Assembly (NCBI RefSeq): GCF_002860255.1
Contig: NZ_PGVE01000064.1
Span: 1-64,000, forward strand
Length of the DNA stretch: 64,000 bases
Direction of reading: 5' to 3'
Source of the DNA: Neobacillus cucumis
Lineage (GTDB): Bacteria > Bacillota > Bacilli > Bacillales > Cytobacillaceae
Shown: one piece after another, positions 8,873 to 16,062 of the stretch
Position numbering within the stretch: position 1 is the stretch's first letter
How the letters are laid out: every line of letters starts with the position of its first letter
Program-made: the position numbers and the translations under genes
Notes under the pieces: model-generated
Database searches by the model: none
What the model saw: only the letters and a program-made list of their open reading frames with translations
What the model was told of the DNA's origin: nothing

Positions 8873-9885
8873 TATAGAACCCCTCCTGCCATGTAAGGAA
8901 AGTTTTGCTTGACACGATTTTCATCCGCATATCCGATGATTTCACGAAGATCACCTAATGCATCGGTTGGACATGCTTCTACACACTTTAAGCAGCCCTT
9001 ACAATATTGATAGTCAATACCCTTTAAGAACATCTGTTTCCTGCCGCGTTTATCTTCCCCTTCTTCCCAAACAAAACAAAAATCTGGACAAACATTATCA
9101 CAAGCTGCACAATGAATACATTTATCTTGTTTATATTCTGGAAGGAAACCTTGACGTGATCCACTTAAATCTTTAAAAATACTATTTGCTTGAGAAACCA
9201 TCACGCCGCCTATTTCTTGTGTCATATAGCCAAGTTGTGGAAGTTTACGTGTAAAAGCTTTCCCTTCAGCTCCTTCAGGCACTTCATAGGTTTTAAATTG
9301 AACTTCATTATATCCTCGATCAAATGTTCTGATATTTGGCTCAACAAGGTGTGGATATTTCTTCGTAAAAGTTTTCCTGATCACATCTCTCATGGATTCA
9401 GGATCTAAGAAATCACAAATTCGATATAAAGCGCCTAACATAGCTGTATTTACTTTTGTTTTTTCCTCAACTGCAATGGTTAAGGCGTCGACAATGGCCA
9501 GGGTACCATATTCTAAGTGTAAATCCTTTTTTACATCATCAAAATCTCTAGCTGAATTCACTAGGACAATTCCATCCGCATTTAAACCGCTGACAACATT
9601 TACCGTCTTATATAATGCTTCATGAAAAACTCCAACAATATGCGGCTGCTCGATTGGACTATGATCGCGAATTTCTACTTCAGGATCACAAAAACGGATG
9701 AAACTCTTTACTGGTGAGCCTTTCTTTTCAGATCCATAGGATGAAAAGTTAGAACCTCTTAAACCAAGACTAAATACTCCTGCTTCTGCTAACATTTTTC
9801 CAGCTAGGTTTGCCCCTAAGCCGCCAATTGATTCTAATCGGATTTCAAAAAATCCAAGATCATTCTTTTTCGGTAAAATAGACAT
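8872..9885 (-). CDS. 2-oxoacid:ferredoxin oxidoreductase, fused gamma-delta subunit with two 4Fe-4S clusters
   Basis: About 337 residues. The N-terminal gamma domain (roughly 10-190) starts with FFEIRLESIGGLGANLAGKM, typical of the CoA-associated subunit. The C-terminal delta domain carries two ferredoxin motifs, CIHCAACDNVCP and CKGCLKCVEACP, that relay electrons from the thiamine centre to external ferredoxin. The start is set at ATG 9885, six bases after GGGAGGG; an ATG at 9900 is also in frame but has no Shine-Dalgarno site. First gene of a two-gene operon translationally coupled to the alpha-beta gene. An Fnr-like box and -10 element lie upstream, so oxygen-limited expression is predicted. 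Confidence 0.87.
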   Translation of the reverse strand: MSILPKKNDLGFFEIRLESIGGLGANLAGKMLAEAGVFSLGLRGSNFSSYGSEKKGSPVKSFIRFCDPEVEIRDHSPIEQPHIVGVFHEALYKTVNVVSGLNADGIVLVNSARDFDDVKKDLHLEYGTLAIVDALTIAVEEKTKVNTAMLGALYRICDFLDPESMRDVIRKTFTKKYPHLVEPNIRTFDRGYNEVQFKTYEVPEGAEGKAFTRKLPQLGYMTQEIGGVMVSQANSIFKDLSGSRQGFLPEYKQDKCIHCAACDNVCPDFCFVWEEGEDKRGRKQMFLKGIDYQYCKGCLKCVEACPTDALGDLREIIGYADENRVKQNFPYMAGGVL

Positions 9886-10236
9886 AATGTCCCTCCCCAT
9901 TTCGTCCCAAAAATACGAAATAAACTATTAATTGATTTACCCAACGTTATTGTAGGACAATTTAGAAATTTAATCTGTGACAAAAGTCAAACATCTACCG
10001 AAAAGTTTTATAACACATTATTTTTTTAAAAAGATTCATTATTATATCAGACTTAATAACGCTTACTTAATTATATAACAGACTTTTTATTGTAATATAA
10101 CAGAATGGTATTTAGGTATTGATTCGTTTAAATGAATATTGGGCATACGTGAATTGATTTGGGTTTGTGAAATACCCTTTTGGTCAAAAATAAGCTATAA
10201 TTATTATTTGGTTATATTTAATAAAGGAGCAACCTT
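9886..10236. other. divergent intergenic region (oxidoreductase operon / B12-radical SAM gene)
   Basis: About 350 bp, AT-rich, no ORF. It contains the Fnr-like promoter facing left. A TATAAT at about 10194 facing right could be the -10 element of the radical SAM gene, though no good -35 accompanies it. I see no cobalamin riboswitch-like structure before the B12-binding gene. Confidence 0.5.
9949..9991 (-). promoter_or_regulatory. candidate Fnr-activated promoter of the oxidoreductase operon
   Basis: On the + strand TGTGACAAAAGTCAAA (9976-9991) matches the Fnr/Crp-type consensus TGTGA-N6-TCACA with one mismatch. On the minus strand a -10-like TACAAT lies at 9954-9949, 17 bp after a poor -35 (GATTAA). 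If the -10 is real, the transcription start is near 9942 and the box is centred at -41.5, the classic class II activator position. A poor -35 is expected for an activator-dependent promoter. Confidence 0.6.
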
Positions 10237-11973
10237 ATGAATGTTATTTGTTCGACTCTAAATGCTAAGTTTATTCATACAAATCTTGCTATACGCTATT
10301 TGAAGGCCTATGCCGCCCCAGAATTTCCAATCAAACTTAAAGAATACACCATTAAAGACCCAGTGCTAAATATTGTTTCGGACCTTTATCAAGCTAAACC
10401 TGATGTTATCGGTTTTAGTTGTTATATATGGAATATTGAAGAAACATTAAAAGTGGTTAATATGTTAAAAAAGGTTGATCCTTCCATTTTAATTGTTCTA
10501 GGCGGACCAGAAGTTACTTACGATACCGTTGAATGGATGGAAAAAAATCCGGATGTTGATTTTATAGTTATTGGCGAAGGAGAACAAACCTTTAAACAGC
10601 TTTTAAATGAAATTTCCACCTCCAAAGAATATCGCAATGTTCATGGCATTGCATATCGGGAAAATGGACAAGTAAAGACGACCCTGCAAATGAATAAACT
10701 TGATCTTAAAGAATTGCCTTCCCCTTATCGTTTTCCGGAAGACATATCTGATTTAGGAAAGCGGGTCACTTATATCGAAACGAGCAGAGGCTGTCCATTT
10801 AGCTGTCAGTTCTGTCTCTCTTCAATTGAAGTGGGAGTAAGATATTTTGACAGAGAAAAAATAAAAGCAGACATTCGGTACTTAATGGAAAATGGGGCAA
10901 AAACCATTAAGTTTGTGGATCGTACTTTTAATATCAGTAGAAGTTACGCTTTGGAAATGTTCCGTTTCTTAATAGATGAACACCTCCCCGGAACGGTATT
11001 TCAGTTTGAAATCACTGCAGATATTATGCGGCCGGAAGTGATTGAATTCTTAAATCAAGAAGCACCAAATGGACTTTTCCGCTTTGAGATAGGTGTCCAA
11101 TCTACAAATGATTACACGAATGAGCTCGTTAGACGCAAACAAAATTTCACGAAGCTGACAAGAACTGTCACAATGGTCAAAGAAGGAGGCAAAATCGATC
11201 AACATCTAGATTTAATTGCCGGGCTTCCTGAAGAGGACTATTCCTCCTTCCGAAAAACGTTCAATGATGTATTTGAGATGAGACCAGAAGAACTACAATT
11301 AGGCTTTTTAAAAATGCTAAGAGGCACTGGGGTTCGTCTCAGAGCGGATGAACATCAATATGTATATATGGACCATTCGCCCTATGAAATTTTAAGCAAT
11401 AACGTGTTATCCTTTGATGATATTGTCAGGATTAAACAGGTAGAAGACGTATTGGAGAAATATTGGAATGATCATCGAATGGATTTTACTGTTGAATTTC
11501 TTGTGAGCCAAGTTTTCCCTTCTCCATTTGACTTTTTCCAGGAGTTTGGTTCTTACTGGGATGATAAGGGATGGTCACGAATTGGGCACCAGCTTGAAGA
11601 CTTATATCGCAGGTTATACTCGTTCTTAAAAGAGCGCTCCGTGGAAAATCTGGATGTGATAGAAGGTTTAATGAAGTTTGATTATTTAAGAAATCATAAA
11701 TACAAACCAAGAAAACCTTGGTGGGAGTCATCCATAGATAAAGGGGAACGGTCACAATTATATAGGCAAATACTTGATCAGGAAATTTCGATTGGAGATA
11801 GCTTTAGTCAATTGGAGCTTGACGAAAAGGAATTATTTAAGCATACCATGCTTGAAAAATTAACATTTGACTTAAACCATTATCTAATCACAGGAGACAT
11901 TAGAAGTAAGCCCGGGCATTTGTTAGCCTACTTTGCCCCAAGCAATGATCAAACACTCATCTTTCCTTTCTAA
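10237..11973 (+). CDS. B12-binding-domain radical SAM protein with C-terminal DUF4080-type extension
   Basis: 578 residues. An N-terminal cobalamin-binding-like Rossmann domain covers about 1-130 (PDVIGFSCYIWNIEET, VLGGPEVTYD, VIGEGEQTF). The radical SAM core follows, with the cluster motif CPFSCQFC at residues 186-193 and FEIGVQSTNDY later in the barrel. The C-terminal 200 residues match the extension I know as DUF4080. The DxHxxG motif of base-off cobalamin proteins is not apparent, so cofactor binding is not assured. The start ATG follows AAAGGAG. The gene is monocistronic and ends at a strong terminator. Proteins of this layout are widespread in Bacillaceae, but their substrate is unknown; methylation or tRNA-type modification are only guesses. 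Confidence 0.82.
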   Translation: MNVICSTLNAKFIHTNLAIRYLKAYAAPEFPIKLKEYTIKDPVLNIVSDLYQAKPDVIGFSCYIWNIEETLKVVNMLKKVDPSILIVLGGPEVTYDTVEWMEKNPDVDFIVIGEGEQTFKQLLNEISTSKEYRNVHGIAYRENGQVKTTLQMNKLDLKELPSPYRFPEDISDLGKRVTYIETSRGCPFSCQFCLSSIEVGVRYFDREKIKADIRYLMENGAKTIKFVDRTFNISRSYALEMFRFLIDEHLPGTVFQFEITADIMRPEVIEFLNQEAPNGLFRFEIGVQSTNDYTNELVRRKQNFTKLTRTVTMVKEGGKIDQHLDLIAGLPEEDYSSFRKTFNDVFEMRPEELQLGFLKMLRGTGVRLRADEHQYVYMDHSPYEILSNNVLSFDDIVRIKQVEDVLEKYWNDHRMDFTVEFLVSQVFPSPFDFFQEFGSYWDDKGWSRIGHQLEDLYRRLYSFLKERSVENLDVIEGLMKFDYLRNHKYKPRKPWWESSIDKGERSQLYRQILDQEISIGDSFSQLELDEKELFKHTMLEKLTFDLNHYLITGDIRSKPGHLLAYFAPSNDQTLIFPF

Positions 11974-11980
11974 GTTAGAT

Positions 11981-12018
11981 AAATAAGCCGGGACAAAAGT
12001 CTCGGCTTATTTATTTTT
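11981..12018. terminator. bidirectional terminator after the radical SAM gene
   Basis: AAATAAGCCGGGAC pairs with GTCTCGGCTTATTT and is followed by TATTTTTT on the + strand. The descending arm also contains the stop codon of the convergent 42-residue gene. Confidence 0.85.
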
Positions 12019-12135
12019 TGCATTTTTCTTCAAATGCTTTTTAGTTTCATAAAGCTTTACCCCATTTACCTCACCAATTTCAATACTAAACTCTTCCGTT
12101 GGCACAGAGGCTTTTGTATTACGTGCCTTGAGCAT
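12007..12135 (-). CDS. small hypothetical protein (42 aa)
   Basis: ORF starting MLKARNTKASVPTEEF and ending in a lysine/asparagine-rich tail (KKHLKKNAKNK). Its ATG overlaps the TGA of the upstream 53-codon gene by one base, a coupling pattern that argues for real translation. I do not recognise the family. The central EIGEVNGVKLYETK stretch looks structured; the tail is basic. It ends inside the terminator stem shared with the radical SAM gene. Confidence 0.5.
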   Translation of the reverse strand: MLKARNTKASVPTEEFSIEIGEVNGVKLYETKKHLKKNAKNK

Positions 12136-12296
12136 CAACTTTTACCCTTTTTACCTTGTTTTGAATTTCGATTTTGAAAACGGATCGCATTATTGTTATC
12201 GGTAAATTCTGCAGAAAATTCACTTTCTTGTACATTTTTATGAGGAGTTTTCGAATATTTTTCAACTGCATTAAATTCCGCTTTGCGCTTTGCCAT
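12135..12296 (-). CDS. small basic protein, possibly gamma-type spore protein-like (53 aa)
   Basis: Starts MAKRKAEFNAVEKYSK behind a perfect GGGAGG site and ends QGKKGKS. The segment SEFSAEFTDNNNAIRFQN loosely recalls the EFATETN-AVRQQN repeat of gamma-type small acid-soluble spore proteins (SspE). The similarity is weak, there is only one such segment, and I give it as a suggestion only. Its position beside a DUF3905 gene and an alpha/beta SASP gene supports a sporulation role. Coupled by a one-base overlap to the following 42-residue gene. Confidence 0.55.
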   Translation of the reverse strand: MAKRKAEFNAVEKYSKTPHKNVQESEFSAEFTDNNNAIRFQNRNSKQGKKGKS

Positions 12297-12429
12297 TTAA
12301 AAACCTCCCAATAATATTGGTATTACATTCTTAGTTTGAGCAAAGTAAGTGGTAACATTCCTTTCCTTATTTTTCATAAATAAAATTGTCTCTCAAACAG
12401 AAAATAAAAGAAAAAAGGAGTGAACACCG

Positions 12430-12783
12430 TTGAAAGAAGCCAATCATAAAAAGTCCTCCGAAAAGGTAACAATTGACGAAACAATGCCACATCAGATAAA
12501 TGCACCTAGTTTTGAGGGTACGGGCATTAAAATGCAGGAACCATTTAAAAATAAATATGGGGTAACCATTGGTGACAGTTTATATGCTTCAGAAAACTCT
12601 CCTTTAGAAAACTGGTCAAAGGATACAGATCCTGCCATTATGTCCGGGGATGAGTGGGTTCATCCGACGAATGATATTGGCTGGAATACCTCCGAAAACA
12701 AAGAACTGCTCGAAAATAAAAGAAAGCCACAAGGTTTCCCGTTTATGCATCCAACAAAGGATGTTGGACATGGAGCGGATTAA
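12430..12783 (+). CDS. DUF3905 family protein
   Basis: 117-residue soluble protein that I recognise as DUF3905, a family limited to spore-forming Bacillaceae with no known function. Distinctive segments are NKYGVTIGDSLYAS, MSGDEWVHPTNDIGWNT and FMHPTKDVG. The start is TTG at 12430, chosen because AAAGGAG is placed correctly upstream and no ATG is available. It is followed with a one-base overlap by a very short ORF and then by a hairpin-rich leader and the SASP gene, so a sporulation-linked role is likely but unproven. Confidence 0.75.
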   Translation: MKEANHKKSSEKVTIDETMPHQINAPSFEGTGIKMQEPFKNKYGVTIGDSLYASENSPLENWSKDTDPAIMSGDEWVHPTNDIGWNTSENKELLENKRKPQGFPFMHPTKDVGHGAD

Positions 12784-12872
12784 TGAAATTACCAAATGCG
12801 AAAAACATTACCACTTATGAAAATCTAAAGGGAAATAGATACTACTTATACAGAGGAATACACCTCCTCTGA
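12783..12872 (+). CDS. possible 29-residue leader peptide or gene remnant
   Basis: An ATG overlapping the DUF3905 stop (TAATG) opens a 29-codon frame beginning MKLPNAKNITTYENLKG and ending within a strong hairpin. It has no separate Shine-Dalgarno site and would depend on coupling. It could be a leader peptide for the structured region before the SASP gene, a remnant, or chance. Confidence 0.3.
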   Translation: MKLPNAKNITTYENLKGNRYYLYRGIHLL

Positions 12873-12954
12873 ACCCCTAAATTTGCCGAGGGCGTCCCCT
12901 TTTAAAGGGATCGAAGAGGCTAATCAAAAGTTAAAAAGGAAAGTACAACTTTCC
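12851..12954 (+). ncRNA. candidate structured 5' leader upstream of the SASP gene
   Basis: Three hairpins in a row are visible: CAGAGG/CCTCTG (12851-12871), CCCCTTTTAAAGGG (12896-12909) and GGAAAGT/ACTTTCC (12938-12954). The CCTCT arm (12866-12870) can alternatively pair with AGAGG at 12915-12919, giving two exclusive folds. The unpaired segments are unusually GC-rich for this genome. I do not recognise a known riboswitch class. Confidence 0.4.
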
Positions 12955-12977
12955 AAGGACAAAGGAGAGTCAAAAAA

Positions 12978-13178
12978 ATGGCTAATAGCAGCAATAAATT
13001 ATTAGTACCAGGAATCGAGCAGTACTTAGACCAGGTAAAATATGAGATCGCTCAAGAATTCGGAGTTCAATTAGGTTCTGACACGGTTTCAAGAGCAAAT
13101 GGGTCTGTTGGTGGAGAAATTACAAAAAGACTAGTTCAACAAGCACAAGCTCAATTATCTGGGCGGTTTAACGAATAA
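12978..13178 (+). CDS. alpha/beta-type small acid-soluble spore protein
   Basis: 66-residue DNA-binding spore protein that coats the chromosome in the forespore and protects it from UV and heat. Both family signatures are present: [19 protein letters not shown], which contains the GPR protease cleavage region, and the strongly conserved [15 protein letters not shown]. Start ATG follows AAAGGAG. Expression in B. subtilis homologues is by sigma-G; I could not pick out a convincing sigma-G promoter here. A strong bidirectional terminator follows. Confidence 0.95.
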   Translation: MANSSNKLLVPGIEQYLDQVKYEIAQEFGVQLGSDTVSRANGSVGGEITKRLVQQAQAQLSGRFNE

Positions 13179-13194
13179 TTGAATAAATATGGAA

Positions 13195-13220
13195 AAAAGT
13201 CCGGTTTCAACCGGACTTTT
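13195..13220. terminator. bidirectional terminator between the SASP gene and rsgI
   Basis: AAAAGTCCGGTT and AACCGGACTTTT form a near-perfect stem with a two-base loop between two convergent genes. Confidence 0.9.
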
Positions 13221-14343
13221 ACTTGTTTTTTTGACTTTTATTTTGCTGATCCTTTTGGTTATTACTTTTTTGATTAGCCAAACCGCCTTTTCCGTTCGAA
13301 TGATTTTGGCTGTTAACGTGTATTTCCTGATGGGTCTGATGTTGCGTGTTTGGCTGCGTTTTTGGTTTGGTATATCCCTGTTTGGGGTGAGATTGATTCT
13401 CAAATTTTTTTATTTGTCCAGGTGCCATTTCTTTTACAACAGGCGCAATCTTACTATTAACTGGTTTACCAATAACAGGTTTCGCAACATGTTTATCCTC
13501 ATTCTTCTTTTGCTGCCCCGGTGGAATAACAACAGATTTTGGTGTTGTAACTATGTTCTGTTTCTGGTTGGCATTTTGTATCAAGTTAGCATTTTGTTTT
13601 AAGTTAGCGTTTGGTTTCTGGATGATGTTTGGTTTCTGGTTGACGTTTATATTTTTTGGTTCTTCTTTTTGAAGGGGTTGATGTTTATCTTCCTGGTATT
13701 TTCCAGTTGAAATACCAAGATTATGTGCTTTTTCCCGATCTGCCTGAGTTGCCTTTAAAACGGTTAACTCCATTTCTTCTTTACTAGCTAAGGCTTTAAT
13801 CTCAGCTATATTTTTTTGAAGTTCCTTTTCGGAGTGTTCATCCTGCTCTTTTACTCGAACAGTAGAGAGAATAACAGGTTCGTTTTTTACACCGCTTGCA
13901 TGTTGAATTTCAGCTAAAATAGACTTGGTGATTTTTGAAACGTCTTTTTTCTTCCAATTCTTTAGCTTCGCAATAACCTTTTGCCCCTCTTTATTAAATC
14001 CTGTTAATTCAACAACCTGCATTTTTTTATTTACACCGAGCTCAATACTCGAGTTGGCGTCAATGGACATATAGGCGTATGCTTTATTGTTTTGATGCAT
14101 CGGGATCAAGGAGCCAAATAAGATGATTAAGGCCGCTAATACGGACCCTATGGTTTTAGGTGAAAGTATATTTTTTAATAAAAAAAATGATTTCTTGGTT
14201 TGAAAATTAGCCATCGGAAAAAAGTGTATCTCTTCTCCAAGCGAATAGATTTGATCTTGCTTTTTTGTCCGTAAGAACTCACCCTCGGGGGTTAGCAGTG
14301 TTAAGAAAACATCGTCAATTTCCATGATTATTCCTTTTTTCAT
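13219..14343 (-). CDS. rsgI: RsgI-type membrane anti-sigma-I factor
   Basis: 374 residues. A short N-terminal cytoplasmic domain (1-60) would bind SigI. One transmembrane helix is at about 63-82 (TIGSVLAALIILFGSLIP), followed by the conserved extracellular RsgI segment AYAYMSIDANSSIELGVNKK. The C-terminal third is low-complexity, rich in Asn, Gln, Lys and Pro, with imperfect repeats (QKPN, KQNANL, IQNANQ). It overlaps sigI by four bases, the usual operon layout. RsgI holds SigI at the membrane until the extracellular domain is perturbed. The tail length and repeats vary between species and may sense the wall. Confidence 0.92.
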   Translation of the reverse strand: MKKGIIMEIDDVFLTLLTPEGEFLRTKKQDQIYSLGEEIHFFPMANFQTKKSFFLLKNILSPKTIGSVLAALIILFGSLIPMHQNNKAYAYMSIDANSSIELGVNKKMQVVELTGFNKEGQKVIAKLKNWKKKDVSKITKSILAEIQHASGVKNEPVILSTVRVKEQDEHSEKELQKNIAEIKALASKEEMELTVLKATQADREKAHNLGISTGKYQEDKHQPLQKEEPKNINVNQKPNIIQKPNANLKQNANLIQNANQKQNIVTTPKSVVIPPGQQKKNEDKHVAKPVIGKPVNSKIAPVVKEMAPGQIKKFENQSHPKQGYTKPKTQPNTQHQTHQEIHVNSQNHSNGKGGLANQKSNNQKDQQNKSQKNK

Positions 14344-15086
14344 ATATCAAGCACCCCCTTTATATAATCCTTCATATACACATAATCACTAGATAAAATA
14401 AGAGCAACCGCAATGATATATTTCCGATTTCGTTCGATCGTTTTCCGGCTGACATTTACCATAGTTTCTAATTGCTTGATAGGAAGACGCTTTTTTTCCA
14501 TTAGTATCTCTTTTAATTCAGTATTCGCAACTAACATTTTCGCTGTTAGGATAGCACTTTTCCGAGCATCCGCATGCTTTGGAGAGTTTTCAACTAAGTC
14601 ACTAAAACTTAAATCAAAGGTAGATAATAGCTGTTGGAAATGTAGTATTTCTTCTTTTCTTAATTGCTCATCGTTCTTCTTTTGAAACTCATCGAGCGAA
14701 AGTTCATTTACAATAACCGTTCCCGGAGATTCATCTTCTTGCAGGGGATCGGTGATATCGATACTTATATGTTGATTTTTTGTTTGTTTTCGAATATAGT
14801 CAATTACTCTTCTTTTTATAATGACCTCGGAAAAACTTAATAAAGAGCTTCCTTTGTCTGGTGAATATTTTTCAATCGCTTCATTAAATGCGATAAGTCC
14901 AATACTAAATTCATCATCAGATTCATAAATATAACGTCTACATACGGAAGAAACGGTTTTTGCTATAAAAGGCTTATAGGAATCAATTAATTGGTTAAGT
15001 AGTTCACGCTCACCTTGTTGGATTAAAAGAACAGTCTCCTCTAAGGTTCTTTTTTTCTTCTTGGTCATAAACAATAAACCTAGCAT
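14340..15086 (-). CDS. sigI: RNA polymerase sigma factor SigI
   Basis: 248-residue alternative sigma factor of the SigI type, linked to heat and cell-wall stress. The region-2 signature is recognisable (DDEFSIGLIAFNEAIEKYSPDKGSS and FSEVIIKRRVIDYIRKQ), and a C-terminal helix-turn-helix is seen around LPIKQLETMVNVSRKTIERN. ATG at 15086 is preceded by GAGGTGAGC. First gene of the sigI-rsgI pair, coupled through a four-base overlap. SigI usually autoregulates; I could not identify its own promoter motif with confidence. Confidence 0.93.
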   Translation of the reverse strand: MLGLLFMTKKKKRTLEETVLLIQQGERELLNQLIDSYKPFIAKTVSSVCRRYIYESDDEFSIGLIAFNEAIEKYSPDKGSSLLSFSEVIIKRRVIDYIRKQTKNQHISIDITDPLQEDESPGTVIVNELSLDEFQKKNDEQLRKEEILHFQQLLSTFDLSFSDLVENSPKHADARKSAILTAKMLVANTELKEILMEKKRLPIKQLETMVNVSRKTIERNRKYIIAVALILSSDYVYMKDYIKGVLDI

Positions 15087-15340
15087 GTGCTCACCTCTAT
15101 TCGACCCATTATAACATACATATAGTACTTTGGACTTTAGAGGGAGATAAGCATTTTTAAAAAGAATACCCCAAGAATGGCTATCTTTTCCCGTTTATTA
15201 TTTAATTCCTTATATTTTTTTATCATTTTCTCCTCTCATTTAAAATCTTTTTCCAATAAATTTACTTCCGTATTTTACTACATAGGTACGTTGAGTTTTG
15301 ATCGGTTTATGGGGGTGGTGGTGAATTTTTTTATTCAAAC

Positions 15341-15380
15341 AAAAAAGCTTTAAATCAAAAATTCGATTTAAAGCTTTTTA
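15341..15380. terminator. terminator after the small membrane protein gene
   Basis: AAAAGCTTTAAATC pairs with GATTTAAAGCTTTT; the minus strand continues into a T-rich run. Serves the leftward 155-residue gene. Confidence 0.8.
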
Positions 15381-15845
15381 TGTTTTTCGATCCTTTAATT
15401 TTAAAATTTGTTGAATAATTCCTCCTACAAACAATCCGGGGATTAAGAACATCATGGGTAAAAAGACAGGACCTGGATGAAGTTGAAAAATAGTGACCTT
15501 TGGAGAGACCATTAAACCTACTGTGATGAAATACGCTCCGAATACAAAAGGCAAATAGGAATACTTCTCCTCGGCTGGCATAGCAAACCGATAGGCATCC
15601 CACATCGAAAACATATAAAGACATGGATAAAACATGAGCCATTGATAGTCTAATACCCTCTCTGCTTGATTAATTTCACCAAGGAAGCTGTGCATAATCG
15701 CCCGATTAAAATGACTATTGGCATTCACAATAAATTCTAAAACAACAAATAAAACGCCTTTAATATATTGTCCTGTTAATAATTGGGTAAACCCGGGCAA
15801 GGCAATATTCCATAGAACTGCTTCCAATTTGCTCATTTTTTTCAT
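15378..15845 (-). CDS. hypothetical multi-pass membrane protein (155 aa)
   Basis: Four hydrophobic stretches are visible: about 10-40 (ALPGFTQLLTGQYIKGVLFVVLEF), 68-85, 98-116 and 125-145 (PVFLPMMFLIPGLFVGGI). The motif GFTQLLTGQYIKG resembles the G-x-GQ-Y pattern of small TM2-like membrane proteins, and homologues are common as 'hypothetical protein' in Bacillaceae. No operon partner: prfC is on the same strand but ends with its own terminator. Function unknown. Confidence 0.7.
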   Translation of the reverse strand: MKKMSKLEAVLWNIALPGFTQLLTGQYIKGVLFVVLEFIVNANSHFNRAIMHSFLGEINQAERVLDYQWLMFYPCLYMFSMWDAYRFAMPAEEKYSYLPFVFGAYFITVGLMVSPKVTIFQLHPGPVFLPMMFLIPGLFVGGIIQQILKLKDRKT

Positions 15846-16014
15846 TTAATCTATCCCGCTTCTTTATGGCATTTAAGAAGAAAAAACTTCTTCACTTAGC
15901 TTATCCATTCCTAGGCCAAATTAACTCCAATACGTTAAAAATTTCCCAAGTATTTTCCAATTCATTCATACATCTTTTGAATTCAACAATTTATGCGAAA
16001 ATAGCCTAAATAAA

Positions 16015-16050
16015 AAAAGAAAACAGCAGAACTATTTTCTGCTGTTTTGA
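16015..16050 (-). terminator. terminator of prfC
   Basis: AAAACAGCAGA and TCTGCTGTTTT separated by seven bases, with TTTCTTTTTTT following on the minus strand. Confidence 0.85.
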
Positions 16051-16062
16051 CTAATGAGCAAG

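Noticed and set aside
1..9900. Nitrogen-fixation island
   Set aside because: FixABCX and an oxidoreductase are present, but there is no nifHDK, nifB or other nif gene in the window.
10020..10236. Cobalamin riboswitch before the B12-binding radical SAM gene
   Set aside because: No conserved B12-box-like sequence or multi-stem structure is visible; the region is plain AT-rich DNA.
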